Below, piece after piece: positions 20,948 through 29,225 of a stretch of 64,000 nt of DNA (positions are counted from its first letter, which is position 1; every line of letters starts with the position of its first letter). Both the position numbers and the translations under genes were made by a program. This DNA is from Francisella orientalis FNO12. GTDB lineage: Bacteria > Pseudomonadota > Gammaproteobacteria > Francisellales > Francisellaceae. The notes beneath the pieces were generated by a model. That model was not told where the DNA came from. It ran no database searches and worked only from the letters and a program-made list of their open reading frames with translations. The stretch covers positions 682,001-746,000 of the forward strand of contig NZ_CP011921.2 of assembly GCF_001042525.2 (NCBI RefSeq), in the 5' to 3' direction.

Positions 20948-21541
20948 ATGAAAAATAAAATCGTGATTGTTGCAGACTTTATAAATGAGATAGTCGATGA
21001 GAAAGGCGTTTTTGGAGCTCATAACGCTAAGAGAGTTAAAGATGATAAAACTATGGAAAAAGCAAATCAATTAATTACATGGGCAAGAGAAAATAATATT
21101 ATGATTGCTCATGTTAAGGTTGGTTTTAGTAAAGATTATAAAGAGTGTTCAAAAGTTTCTCCTATGTTTAAGCAAGTTCCGGAATATGGTGTTTTTCAGT
21201 TAGGTACTTGGGCAACAGATTTTCATCCAAGTATGGATGTTCAAGAGCATGATATCATAATAACAAAACATCGCGTCAGTGCACTATATGGTACTAATCT
21301 TGAAGTTGTTTTGCGAGCAAATAATGTTCAAGATGTTATTATTTGTGGAGTATCAACCAGTTATGTGGTAGAGTCTACTGCTAGGGAATTACATGATCGT
21401 GACTATAGAGTCATGGTTGTGGCAGATGCCTGTAATGCTAGCAGTCAAGAAACGCATGAAGCAAGTTTGTCAAATCTAAATAAAATTGCTAGAATTGTAT
21501 GCGTAGATAATTTATTAAAGGGAGAGTGTTTTGGTAATTAA
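20948..21541 (+). CDS. Isochorismatase-family protein without the catalytic cysteine
   Basis: About 197 residues from the ATG at 20948, chosen for the AGAGGAAAAGAA ribosome site and the family N-terminus MKNKIVIVADFINEIVD; the open frame extends upstream to 20897 but overlaps the previous gene. The isochorismatase/nicotinamidase fold is clear (VADF with the conserved Asp, HVKVGF, VIICGVSTSYVVESTARE). At the position of the nucleophilic Cys of nicotinamidases (ATDHC) the residue is Val (STSYV), as in true isochorismatases, so a Cys-hydrolase mechanism is unlikely. Substrate unknown. It looks intact while its presumed regulator and exporter neighbours are dead. Confidence 0.85.
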   Translation: MKNKIVIVADFINEIVDEKGVFGAHNAKRVKDDKTMEKANQLITWARENNIMIAHVKVGFSKDYKECSKVSPMFKQVPEYGVFQLGTWATDFHPSMDVQEHDIIITKHRVSALYGTNLEVVLRANNVQDVIICGVSTSYVVESTARELHDRDYRVMVVADACNASSQETHEASLSNLNKIARIVCVDNLLKGECFGN

Positions 21542-21557
21542 ACTTACTCCCTTTTTT
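21517..21557 (+). terminator. Rho-independent terminator overlapping the stop codon
   Basis: AAAGGGAG (21517-21524) pairs with CTCCCTTT (21547-21554), followed by a T run to 21557. The left arm lies inside the last codons of the isochorismatase-family gene and the TAA (21539-21541) is in the loop. Confidence 0.75.
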
Positions 21558-21566
21558 GCTGTACCA

Positions 21567-21575
21567 TGATATAAT
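21567..21575 (+). promoter_or_regulatory. Extended -10 promoter
   Basis: TGATATAAT has the TGn-TATAAT form. There is no good -35 element at the expected place, as is normal for extended -10 promoters. It lies 30 bases before the start of the small exported protein gene. Confidence 0.55.
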
Positions 21576-21605
21576 ACACTGTATTTCATATAGAGAGTAA
21601 ATAAT

Positions 21606-21809
21606 ATGAATAAAATAACTTCTTTCTTTGTTGGAGCGATAATCTCATTTTCGTTATTCAGCTTTTCGTATTCGTTCAATGATACTGAGAATTTGTTATA
21701 TCTTCAGGCTTACTATAACAAACAAAATGTTGAAAAAGTGAATACTTTTCATCAAGGTTCTAGAATGTCTAGGTATTCAACAAATTTGAAAGTTGATGAT
21801 TATAGATAA
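21606..21809 (+). CDS. Small exported protein, unknown function
   Basis: 67 residues. The N-terminus (MNKITSFFVGAIISFSLFSF) is a convincing signal peptide, with cleavage likely around SYSF-ND. The mature part of about 40 residues is rich in Asn, Tyr, Ser and Arg and has no recognised domain or cysteine. The gene has its own extended -10 promoter after a terminator and an AGAGAG ribosome site. It may be a genuine small periplasmic or secreted peptide; I do not recognise the family. Confidence 0.6.
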   Translation: MNKITSFFVGAIISFSLFSFSYSFNDTENLLYLQAYYNKQNVEKVNTFHQGSRMSRYSTNLKVDDYR

Positions 21810-22050
21810 TTAAAACTCTTTCAAATTTTTATATAAGTCTTTTTCTTACAATCCATAAAACTTTATTTCTACACCTAAATATAATTTTTTAGTTTTGCTG
21901 TTATATTCTTTTTGTTTAAAGTAGTTTTGCTGGAATTCAAAATTGTTATTTTCTTTATGAAAATGACATATCAGATCTCTTGAAGTGAACCTATTTATAG
22001 CTATCAATAAATTTTTTAGGGAAAGTATATAAGGAGGATTATCCATATTG
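21810..22050. other. Non-coding or unrecognised stretch
   Basis: No confident gene. On the minus strand a 66-codon frame (22046-21846) ends with KLYLGVEIKFYGL, which resembles a last beta strand, but it lacks a ribosome site and other family features. AGGAGG at 22032-22037 serves the relic that starts at 22051. Confidence 0.35.
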
Positions 22051-22466
22051 ATGTTTCTAAGTCATGCTTTTGAAGGCTTCAATAAAACAAGGGTGCCGGA
22101 TGGAATTAAAGTAACAATTTATGGCTCTAAAGGGACCGTCTTACTCCTTTTTTAGCGGCTACAGCTGTCCAATTTAATTATGAGAATAGCCATCTAAGTT
22201 TAGATAAAAGATTGAAGTATTTGCAGATAGTTCAAAAGCTATCTTCACAAGAATATAATACAAATTATCAATCTGATGGTGCTAAAATTTTGAGGGGAGA
22301 AAATGTAGATCTAAATACTACCAGAAATTATTTTATATTAAAAGATTCTGCTTATCCTGAAATATATAATTCAGGAGCTTATGCACTAAATATGATGTTT
22401 AGTAATACAGGTGGAGGTAAAGATGGAGCAACTTTAGTAGTTAAAAATTTACTTGATAAAATGGGT
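22051..22466 (+). pseudogene. 5' remnant of an unrecognised gene (possible Stv-type adhesin/effector)
   Basis: ATG at 22051 follows AGGAGG and reads MFLSHAFEGFNKTRVPDGIK then VTIYGSKGTV, and hits TAG about 35 codons in. After a frameshift near 22140 the product continues as AATAVQFNYENSHLSLDKRL and on through YPEIYNSGAYALNMMF up to LLDKMG, where it is fused to a transporter end. The LSHxxEG...VPDGIKVTIYGSKG pattern loosely recalls the putative adhesin Stv domain of toxins, but I hold that weakly. The gene is truncated and shifted, so no function is expected. Confidence 0.45.
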
Positions 22467-22763
22467 TGTATATATCCAATTATTAATTTTGTTGTAATTT
22501 TGATGGCTATATTAGGACTTAGTGACTCATGTATATATCCATCCGTTCTTGGTTATGCAATGGATAAGCTTCCTCATGTATCAAGTGGAGCAACATCATT
22601 CTTAGTAACTGTCGGTGCAATAGGTATTTCATTAGGGACGTCTTTATCAGGTATGCTTTGTAACCTATTAGGGCGCGAGCCTGCAATGTTGGTCGGACCC
22701 GTAATGTTATTGGTGTTGGCCACTTTGGTAGTGATTGTGCATAATTTGAAAGTTGTCAAATAG
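22464..22763 (+). pseudogene. 3' remnant of an MFS transporter gene
   Basis: From about 22464 the same frame abruptly becomes strongly hydrophobic: three or four membrane segments with LGLSDSCIYPSVLGYAMDKL and SSGATSFLVTVGAIGISLG, typical of the last helices of a major facilitator superfamily protein. The first eight or so helices are absent. The fusion to the preceding unrelated sequence indicates an internal deletion. It sits directly upstream of the glycosidase-like relic, so it may once have been a sugar transporter; that is inference. Confidence 0.65.
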
Positions 22764-22775
22764 TGGAGGATTTCT

Positions 22776-24221
22776 ATGTCTAACATAGATTAGATACAAA
22801 AATTTATTCAGAGCTCTAAATATGTATACAAAAATATACAAATACCAAAGGGTGGTAGTATTAATTATATGAACGAGAATTTGAAGCCTATCCTTGAAAA
22901 TAAACTTACATCAGCTCAAGCAAAAATCATACTGGATAAGTATGATAATGCTTTTGATATAGATCTAACTAAAACAGGTTTTCCTAAAGCAGCAGAAAGA
23001 GATACTAATGATGATGCTACAAACTATGATGCTGTATGGGTGCGTGATGTAATTTGGGTATATTATTACTTTAGTGGGTTTAAAGAAAATGATGCTAAAA
23101 TTCTGATTAATAAGTCTTATGAATATTATAATTCGCCTGCGCAACAGAAGCGTTTTGAAGAAATTATTGCAAATCCAAAATTAGCAACAGATAAAATGGC
23201 TGTTCCTCATATTCGTTTTGATAGCTCTAGTGATTGTTATGATGATGTGATGGTAAATGGTGAGCCACAAGTATGGAACCATAAACAGATGGATGCGCAT
23301 GGACTTTTTTTATTAGCTTTAAATGATGCTTATCAAAAGCAGATATTCTATGTGAATGATTCGGAATTATTACTGTTTTTAGAGCGGTTTTTTGGCTTTT
23401 TAGAATTAATAAAATATTACGAATATGCTGATGCAGGGGCTTGAGAGGAAATCGATAGGGTAAATACAAGTAGTATTTCTTTGGTGGCGAATGCTGCTAA
23501 GCAATGGAAAAGTACTTTAGATAATAAAGACCTTAAACTATCGATAGATTTACAACAGTTAAGTAACTTAGGTATCGATAAAGTTAAAACTCAGATAGCT
23601 AGCGTAGAGAGTCGCCACTTTATAATTCTGATGATATTTGTTACTGTGAAAGTGATGCTGCAATATTGCATATTTTCACACCATATTTTAGCGATGGTCT
23701 AGAGTTTGCTGAGTATCAAAAAAGTTTAGCTTTAGTAGAAGGTCTTGTGCATAATTATGGAGTGATACGTTACAAAGGTGATAGTTATCAATCTGGTAAT
23801 TTTTGGTTTGAAGATGATAGTACAGCAAAAGAAAGCTTAACAGATGACGCCTTCAGCGTAGAATAATTTGCAAAAGAGCTAAAGGAAGGTTTAAAGATTC
23901 TTAAGCACTATGGTTTTTTGATAGTATGTTAGCTTTAGCAATGATGAATTTATATGATAAATATTCACAAAAATTTAATAAGGATAAATATTTTAACAAG
24001 GTTGCTTGGCATATAAAAGAGCTTTAGCACAGATGACAGCTTGTGGTTATATAACAGCGGATGGTCAGCTAGTTAATGTAGAGCTGTTACCTGAAAGTAT
24101 AAATGTTATTGTTTTTGATGAGCAAAGATATTATTTGCCATCTCTAATTACGTCACTTAATTGGGCTAAAGCTTCATTAGCAACAGCGATTAAAAAATTT
24201 AGTAATTATAATATTGTATAA
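22776..24221 (+). pseudogene. Decayed (alpha/alpha)6 glycosidase-like gene (GH15-like)
   Basis: The ancestral start is ATG 22776 after GTGGAGG. Codon 6 is TAG (22791-22793), and the frame then continues to a TGA at about 23442-23444 (likely an ancestral Trp codon: xEEIDRV follows). Further shifts occur near 23610, 23860 and 24000. Readable pieces include YDAVWVRDVIWVYYYFSGF, WNHKQMDAHGLFLLALNDAY and FFDSMLALAMMNLYDKY-like sequence, reminiscent of GH15 glucoamylase / phosphorylase-kinase-alpha-like six-hairpin domains. About 480 residues originally. At least five lesions, so long dead. Family call is moderate; pseudogene status is firm. Confidence 0.7.
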
Positions 24222-24293
24222 AACCACAAATTAGAATATCCAACTTTCTAATAAAATACTAATTCTAATTCTAATCTTATTATTAGTCTTTAA

Positions 24294-24322
24294 TTGATTA
24301 AGTACTACTACTAATGTAAAAT
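24294..24322 (+). promoter_or_regulatory. Promoter of yajC-secD-secF
   Basis: TTGATT (24294-24299), a 17-base spacer and TAAAAT (24317-24322), 37 bases before the yajC ATG. A dedicated promoter is expected here because the usual upstream gene, tgt, is 5 kb away. Confidence 0.6.
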
Positions 24323-24359
24323 TCCTACGTTTAAAAATTAAAAATTTTCGGGAGAAAAA

Positions 24360-24716
24360 ATGAGAAAGTTATTATTATCATTATCTGCAATTGTATTATT
24401 TGCATCAACTTCATTTGCAGAAGGTGCTGAGCAAGCAGCTAGTAGTCCACTAAGTTCAATTTTAATGCTTGTAGTATTTTTTGCGATATTTTGGTTCTTA
24501 TTAATTAGACCACAACAGAAAAAAAATAAAGAACTACGTAAAATGTTATCTGAGCTTTCAAAAGGTGATGAAGTTGTCACAAACGGCGGTATGATAGGGA
24601 AAATTGCTAAAATTGATGAGTCTTCTGTAGATTTAGAAATTGCAGAAAATGTTGTTGTTAAAATTCAAAGAAACGCAGTAGCTAATATTCTACCTAAAGG
24701 TGCTACTAAAGCTTAA
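24360..24716 (+). CDS. yajC: Preprotein translocase accessory subunit YajC
   Basis: 118 residues: a hydrophobic N-terminal stretch resembling a signal sequence, then a single membrane helix (about 33-52, LMLVVFFAIFWFLLIRPQQK) followed by the cytosolic RPQQKKNKELRKML motif and a GDEVVTNGGMIGKIAKI domain. YajC associates with SecDF at the Sec translocon. Strong GGGAGA ribosome site. First gene of the yajC-secD-secF operon. Confidence 0.95.
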   Translation: MRKLLLSLSAIVLFASTSFAEGAEQAASSPLSSILMLVVFFAIFWFLLIRPQQKKNKELRKMLSELSKGDEVVTNGGMIGKIAKIDESSVDLEIAENVVVKIQRNAVANILPKGATKA

Positions 24717-24773
24717 TAAGCTAAATTTCTATAAAGTCTTTTAATTTTTTTCTTTTTAGTAAAGGAATTTTCA

Positions 24774-26711
24774 ATGAGTAATAACAGAGGCCTGCCTATA
24801 AATCAATTTCCTTTATGGAAGAATCTTTTGATAGTGATTGTATTAGCTCTAGCACTTTTCTATGCCTTACCAAATGTGTTTGGTAAAAGTCCAGCTTTAC
24901 AGATTTCTCAGAAAGATGGTAATGTAAGTACACAACTTATCAAAAGTATTGAAGATACTCTTAATGCTGACAAAATTGTATATCAAAGAGCTGAACTATC
25001 GGATGATAAAAGTAATGTTGCGATTATCTTCAAAGATGTAGAAGAGCAGCTAAAAGCTAAAAAAGCTCTCAAAGAAAGTCTAGGAGATCAGTATATTATA
25101 GCTATGAATATGCTTTCGAATTCTCCAAGTTGGTTATCTGCGCTAGGCGCTAACCCTATGAATTTAGGATTAGATTTACGTGGTGGTATGTATTTGATGT
25201 TAGAAGCTGATACAAATACTGCGATTAATGCTCAGTTAGATAATTCTTTAAATACAATTCTTAGTGCTGCGAAAGATAATAATATAAATATTGTCAGTTC
25301 TACAAAAGCTGAAGAGAAATCGATAGTAAAAGTTCTACAAGACTATATAGATAATGGTTTTATTTCCGTTACTTTAGCAAACTCAGCAGGCGTTGATCAG
25401 CTAAAACAATATTTGAATAATGAATTTAGAAAAACTCAAGATCCTAATATAATCTACAGTGTAAAAGATAATACGACATTTATATCTTATAATAGTGCAA
25501 AAATTTTACAACTTAGACAAGATGCTATATCACAAGTTGTGACAGTTATGCGTAATCGTATTAATGCTTTAGGTGTTGCAGAAGCATCTGTGGCTCAGGC
25601 TGGTGATAATCGTGTAGTAATTGAAATACCAGGTATGCAAGATGCAACTCAAGCTAAGCAAATTCTAGGTGGTACATCCACAGCTAGTTTTTATTTGGTT
25701 AGTCCTGTTACGGATAGGTTAGCTGCAGAAGAGCAGGGTTATAAGGTTTATGCTTTAGATAATGGTAGAGGCTATCAAAGTTACTATAGTTTAAGAGGAG
25801 CGCCTGTAGTAGGAGGAGTTGATATTATTGGCGCAAGTCCTTCTATCGATCATCAGACGGGTACTCCGATTGTTGTGGTTGAGCTCGATAGAAGTGCAGC
25901 AAGCAACTTTAGACAAATAACGGGCAATAATATTGGTAACCCAATGGGTGTAATGCTTGTTAATACAACTTATGAAAAAGTTAAAGATAAAGATGGTAAA
26001 GAGAAAAATGTAGTAAATAAGACTGAAAAGCTAATCAACGTTGCTACAATTCAGTCAGCTCTTGGCTCTCAGTTCCAAATTACAGGATTAAATCAAAAAG
26101 AAGCAAATAATCTTGCGCTGATGATTAAAGCAGGTGCGCTACAAGTGCCAGTACATATAGTACAAGAAACACAAATTGGTCCAAGTTTAGGTAAAGATAA
26201 TATCGAAAAAGGTATGTTATCTATTGTGGTAGCTCTGATTGCTGTTATAGTCTTTATCTTAGTTTATTATAGAGTCTTTGGTGTTATAGCTAATATAGCT
26301 CTTGTAATGAACTTAGTATTGATTGTTGCTGTGATGTCAATCATACCAGGTGCTACACTTACATTACCAGGCATAGCAGGTATTGTACTAAACTTGGGTA
26401 TGTCAATAGACGGTAACGTACTTATATTTGAGAGAATCAGAGAAGAAATTAGAGCTGGTATGCCACGTCAAAGCGCGATTCATATTGGCTACGAAAAAGC
26501 ATTTACAACTATTGTCGATTCAAATATTACAACTTTGATTGTTGCTATTATTTTGTTCTTCATAGGTAGTGGTGCAGTCAAAGGTTTTGCTATAACTCTA
26601 ATGATTGGTATTGTAACATCTATGTTTACATCAGTAACTGTCTCTAGAGCAATGACAAACTTTGTGTATGGTAAGAGAAAGAAATTAGAAAAAATTTCTA
26701 TAGGTATATAA
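24774..26711 (+). CDS. secD: Protein translocase subunit SecD
   Basis: 645 residues: one N-terminal membrane helix, a large periplasmic region with the NLGLDLRGGMYLMLEAD motif, and five C-terminal helices with LNLGMSIDGNVLIFERIREE, which holds the conserved D1/D4 motifs of RND-type SecD. It uses proton motive force to complete export through SecYEG. Full length and intact; AAAGGAA ribosome site. Fifty-seven bases after yajC. Confidence 0.97.
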   Translation: MSNNRGLPINQFPLWKNLLIVIVLALALFYALPNVFGKSPALQISQKDGNVSTQLIKSIEDTLNADKIVYQRAELSDDKSNVAIIFKDVEEQLKAKKALKESLGDQYIIAMNMLSNSPSWLSALGANPMNLGLDLRGGMYLMLEADTNTAINAQLDNSLNTILSAAKDNNINIVSSTKAEEKSIVKVLQDYIDNGFISVTLANSAGVDQLKQYLNNEFRKTQDPNIIYSVKDNTTFISYNSAKILQLRQDAISQVVTVMRNRINALGVAEASVAQAGDNRVVIEIPGMQDATQAKQILGGTSTASFYLVSPVTDRLAAEEQGYKVYALDNGRGYQSYYSLRGAPVVGGVDIIGASPSIDHQTGTPIVVVELDRSAASNFRQITGNNIGNPMGVMLVNTTYEKVKDKDGKEKNVVNKTEKLINVATIQSALGSQFQITGLNQKEANNLALMIKAGALQVPVHIVQETQIGPSLGKDNIEKGMLSIVVALIAVIVFILVYYRVFGVIANIALVMNLVLIVAVMSIIPGATLTLPGIAGIVLNLGMSIDGNVLIFERIREEIRAGMPRQSAIHIGYEKAFTTIVDSNITTLIVAIILFFIGSGAVKGFAITLMIGIVTSMFTSVTVSRAMTNFVYGKRKKLEKISIGI

Positions 26712-26729
26712 TTTTAGGTTGGATTTATA

Positions 26730-27671
26730 ATGGAATTTTTTAAACAAAAAATAAATATAGACTTCTTAGGAATAAAAAAATATACAACAGCTTTCTCTGT
26801 TTTAATGATTGTTGTGTCATTATTTTTCATATTCACAAAAGGACTAAATCTAGGTTTAGATTTTACAGGTGGTTATCAGGTACAAATTCAAGCAACTAGT
26901 GTACAAAACTCAGCAACAATATCTGAAAAGTTAGAAAAAGCTGGTTTTGAACATACTACAGTTACAACTTTTGGCGAAAATAATAACTATCTTATTAAAT
27001 TTACACCAGATGAGGTTAATTCAAAAACTAGTAGTTTAGATAGTGCCCAGCAGTATCTTAAACAACAGGTTGAGAACTCTCTTGATGCTAAAGTTTTGAG
27101 TGTCAATTATATAGGTCCACAAGTAGGTAAAGAGTTAGCTAGTAATGGTGTTTTGGCTATCATAATTGCAATGGTATGTATTTTGATATACATCAGTGCT
27201 AGATTTGAGATGAAGTTCGGTATTAGTGCATGTGTTGCGTTGATACATGACCCAATTGTGATTCTAGGTATCTTTGCAGCATTTCAATTAGAGTTTGATT
27301 TGACTGTTTTAGCAGCAATATTAGCAGTGATAGGTTACTCACTAAATGATACTGTTGTGATATATGATAGAGTGCGTGAAAACTTTAGAAAAATGCGTAA
27401 CGCTAATGTAGCTGAAGTAGTTAATAAAAGTATTAATGATACCTTGTCTAGAACAATTTTAACTTCTGGATTAACGATGTTGGTTGTGGTTGTGCTTTAT
27501 CTATTTGGTGGTAGCTCAGTGCATAACTTCTCATTAGCTTTAATATTAGGTATTGTAGTTGGTACATACTCATCTGTATATGTTGCGGGTGTTGTGGCTG
27601 TAGCGCTAGGTTTAAACAGAGAATCTTTACTTCCTAAGCAAGTATCAAAAGAAGATATGCCAATACTTTAA
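26730..27671 (+). CDS. secF: Protein translocase subunit SecF
   Basis: 313 residues with six membrane segments. LDFTGGYQVQIQ is the SecF equivalent of the SecD D-R-G-G motif, and IGYSLNDTVVIYDRVREN the conserved D-R-V-R-E-N loop. Partner of SecD; the gene starts 18 bases after secD stops. Intact. Confidence 0.97.
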   Translation: MEFFKQKINIDFLGIKKYTTAFSVLMIVVSLFFIFTKGLNLGLDFTGGYQVQIQATSVQNSATISEKLEKAGFEHTTVTTFGENNNYLIKFTPDEVNSKTSSLDSAQQYLKQQVENSLDAKVLSVNYIGPQVGKELASNGVLAIIIAMVCILIYISARFEMKFGISACVALIHDPIVILGIFAAFQLEFDLTVLAAILAVIGYSLNDTVVIYDRVRENFRKMRNANVAEVVNKSINDTLSRTILTSGLTMLVVVVLYLFGGSSVHNFSLALILGIVVGTYSSVYVAGVVAVALGLNRESLLPKQVSKEDMPIL

Positions 27672-27705
27672 TATTTATTAATGTTAGTTATATAGCTAAA
27701 TAGTG

Positions 27706-27711
27706 TATAAT
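27706..27711 (+). promoter_or_regulatory. Probable -10 element before the SH3/coiled-coil gene
   Basis: A perfect TATAAT 31 bases before the start. The best -35 candidate is the weak TTAGTT with a 16-base spacer (27684-27689). Confidence 0.4.
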
Positions 27712-27742
27712 TTAAGAGATAAATTTAAAAAAGGATTAATAA

Positions 27743-28231
27743 ATGAAAAAAATAGTTTTAGCTTCATTAGCTATATCTTTAGGACTATCATCAGGCTTTG
27801 CAATGTCAAAGAGTGAACCTGCAGAAACTCCAAAAACTGCGGAAGTTTCACAGCAGTCAGAAAAGCTTGTAGATATATATGCTAAAGACGATCAGTCTTC
27901 TGAAGTTAAAGGACAAATTGGTTTAAATAATCAAGATAACTATAATATTTTTTACTGTAAGCAAAATAACTGGTGTGAAGTTGTTAATAAAGACAATGGA
28001 GATACTGGATGGATTAGTTTAGAGCAGTTAAAACAAGCTCAACAAAAGGTTGCTAAAATAATGCGGAAGAAAAATGCAGTTAAAAGATTAGAGGAATATA
28101 TGGTTATTCAAGATCAAAAAATTGCCCAATTATATGCGATGATGACTCAACAACAGCAAGAATTTGCTAAAATTATAGAGCAACAACAAGCCCAAATTAA
28201 TCAGTTGAAGCAGGCATATTACTACCGATAG
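27743..28231 (+). CDS. Exported SH3-like and coiled-coil protein, unknown function
   Basis: 162 residues: a signal peptide (cleavage near SGFAMSK), an acidic linker, a small SH3-like domain (about 42-92; VDIYAKDDQSS through WCEVVNKDNGDTGWISLEQL, with two Cys, Cys73 and Cys79, that could pair), then a long Gln-rich coiled coil (about 95-158). The SH3-plus-coiled-coil plan recalls periplasmic TPR/YgiM-like proteins but without the terminal membrane helix. Predicted periplasmic and oligomeric. It lies 25 bases before rpoH, so it may be in one transcript with the heat-shock sigma factor. Confidence 0.7.
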   Translation: MKKIVLASLAISLGLSSGFAMSKSEPAETPKTAEVSQQSEKLVDIYAKDDQSSEVKGQIGLNNQDNYNIFYCKQNNWCEVVNKDNGDTGWISLEQLKQAQQKVAKIMRKKNAVKRLEEYMVIQDQKIAQLYAMMTQQQQEFAKIIEQQQAQINQLKQAYYYR

Positions 28232-28256
28232 TATATTCTTGTCTTATGGGAGCTAT

Positions 28257-29135
28257 ATGACCACAAAAAAATTATTACCAGTTGCAAAAGGCAAATCATT
28301 ACCAGTTGTATCTGATAATAACCTTAGTTCTTATCTTAACTTTGTAAATTCATTACCTATACTTTCTGTCGAAGAAGAGCTGGAACTTGCTAGACGATAT
28401 AAATATCAAAAAGATTTAGATGCAGCTCAGCAACTTGTTTTATCGCATCTTCGTTTTGTTACCAAAATTGCGCGTAATTTTTCAGGTTATGGCTTATCGA
28501 TAGCAGATCTTATCCAAGAGGGTAATATTGGTCTAATGAAGGCTGTGAGTAAGTTTGATCCAGATCAAGGTGTCAGACTGGTATCATTTGCAGTACATTG
28601 GATTAAAGCAGAAATGCATGATTATGTCCTTAAAAATTGGAAGATTGTTAAAGTAGCTACTACAAAAGCTCAGCGTAAGTTATTTTTTAATCTTAGAAGT
28701 AGTAAAGATAAGATTGGTTGGTTAAGCTCAGAAGATATCAAGCAATTAGTAGAAGAGCTAGGTGTCAAAGAAGAAACAGTTATCGAGATGGAAAAGAGAA
28801 TGTGTCAAGGAGATGCAAGTCTTGATTTACCATATACTGATGATGAGGGTGGGCAGTCTAATCAACAAAGTTTGTATTTGGAAGATAAATCTTCAGATAT
28901 AGAACATCAAATAGTTCAACAAGATTATTATGATAATTTCAAAGCAATAGTAAAAGATGTGATAAGTGGTTTTGATACACGTACTAAAGATATTATTATG
29001 TCGCGCTATTTGCTTGATACAAAAGCAACTCTACAAGATCTAGCTGCTAAGTATAATATTTCTGCCGAAAGAGTGCGTCAAATCGAAGAAGAAGCACTCA
29101 TTAAGCTTAGAAAAGCTATAAAAAATAGGTCTTAG
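28257..29135 (+). CDS. rpoH: RNA polymerase heat-shock sigma factor RpoH
   Basis: 292 residues from the ATG at 28257, chosen over the in-frame TTG at 28239 because GGGAG lies 5 bases upstream. Sigma region 2 (LSHLRFVTKIARNFSGYGLS, then ADLIQEGNIGLMKAVSKFDP) and region 4 (LAAKYNISAERVRQIEEEAL) are clear, and the RpoH-box-type region between them (QRKLFFNLRSSKDK) identifies sigma-32. It directs heat-shock chaperone and protease transcription; clpP, clpX, lon, hflKC and hfq further along the window are typical members or partners of that response. Confidence 0.95.
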   Translation: MTTKKLLPVAKGKSLPVVSDNNLSSYLNFVNSLPILSVEEELELARRYKYQKDLDAAQQLVLSHLRFVTKIARNFSGYGLSIADLIQEGNIGLMKAVSKFDPDQGVRLVSFAVHWIKAEMHDYVLKNWKIVKVATTKAQRKLFFNLRSSKDKIGWLSSEDIKQLVEELGVKEETVIEMEKRMCQGDASLDLPYTDDEGGQSNQQSLYLEDKSSDIEHQIVQQDYYDNFKAIVKDVISGFDTRTKDIIMSRYLLDTKATLQDLAAKYNISAERVRQIEEEALIKLRKAIKNRS

Positions 29136-29225
29136 GTTTTTAGTTTTTTTGACTATTAATTATTCAAAAAAATAGTAGCACTTATGTTAATATAATTATC
29201 AATATTGTTTTTATTTATTTGATTA

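Noticed and set aside
21846-22046. 66-codon minus-strand frame with an outer-membrane-like end
   Set aside because: Only the last strand-like residues are suggestive; no signal peptide, ribosome site or further barrel pattern.
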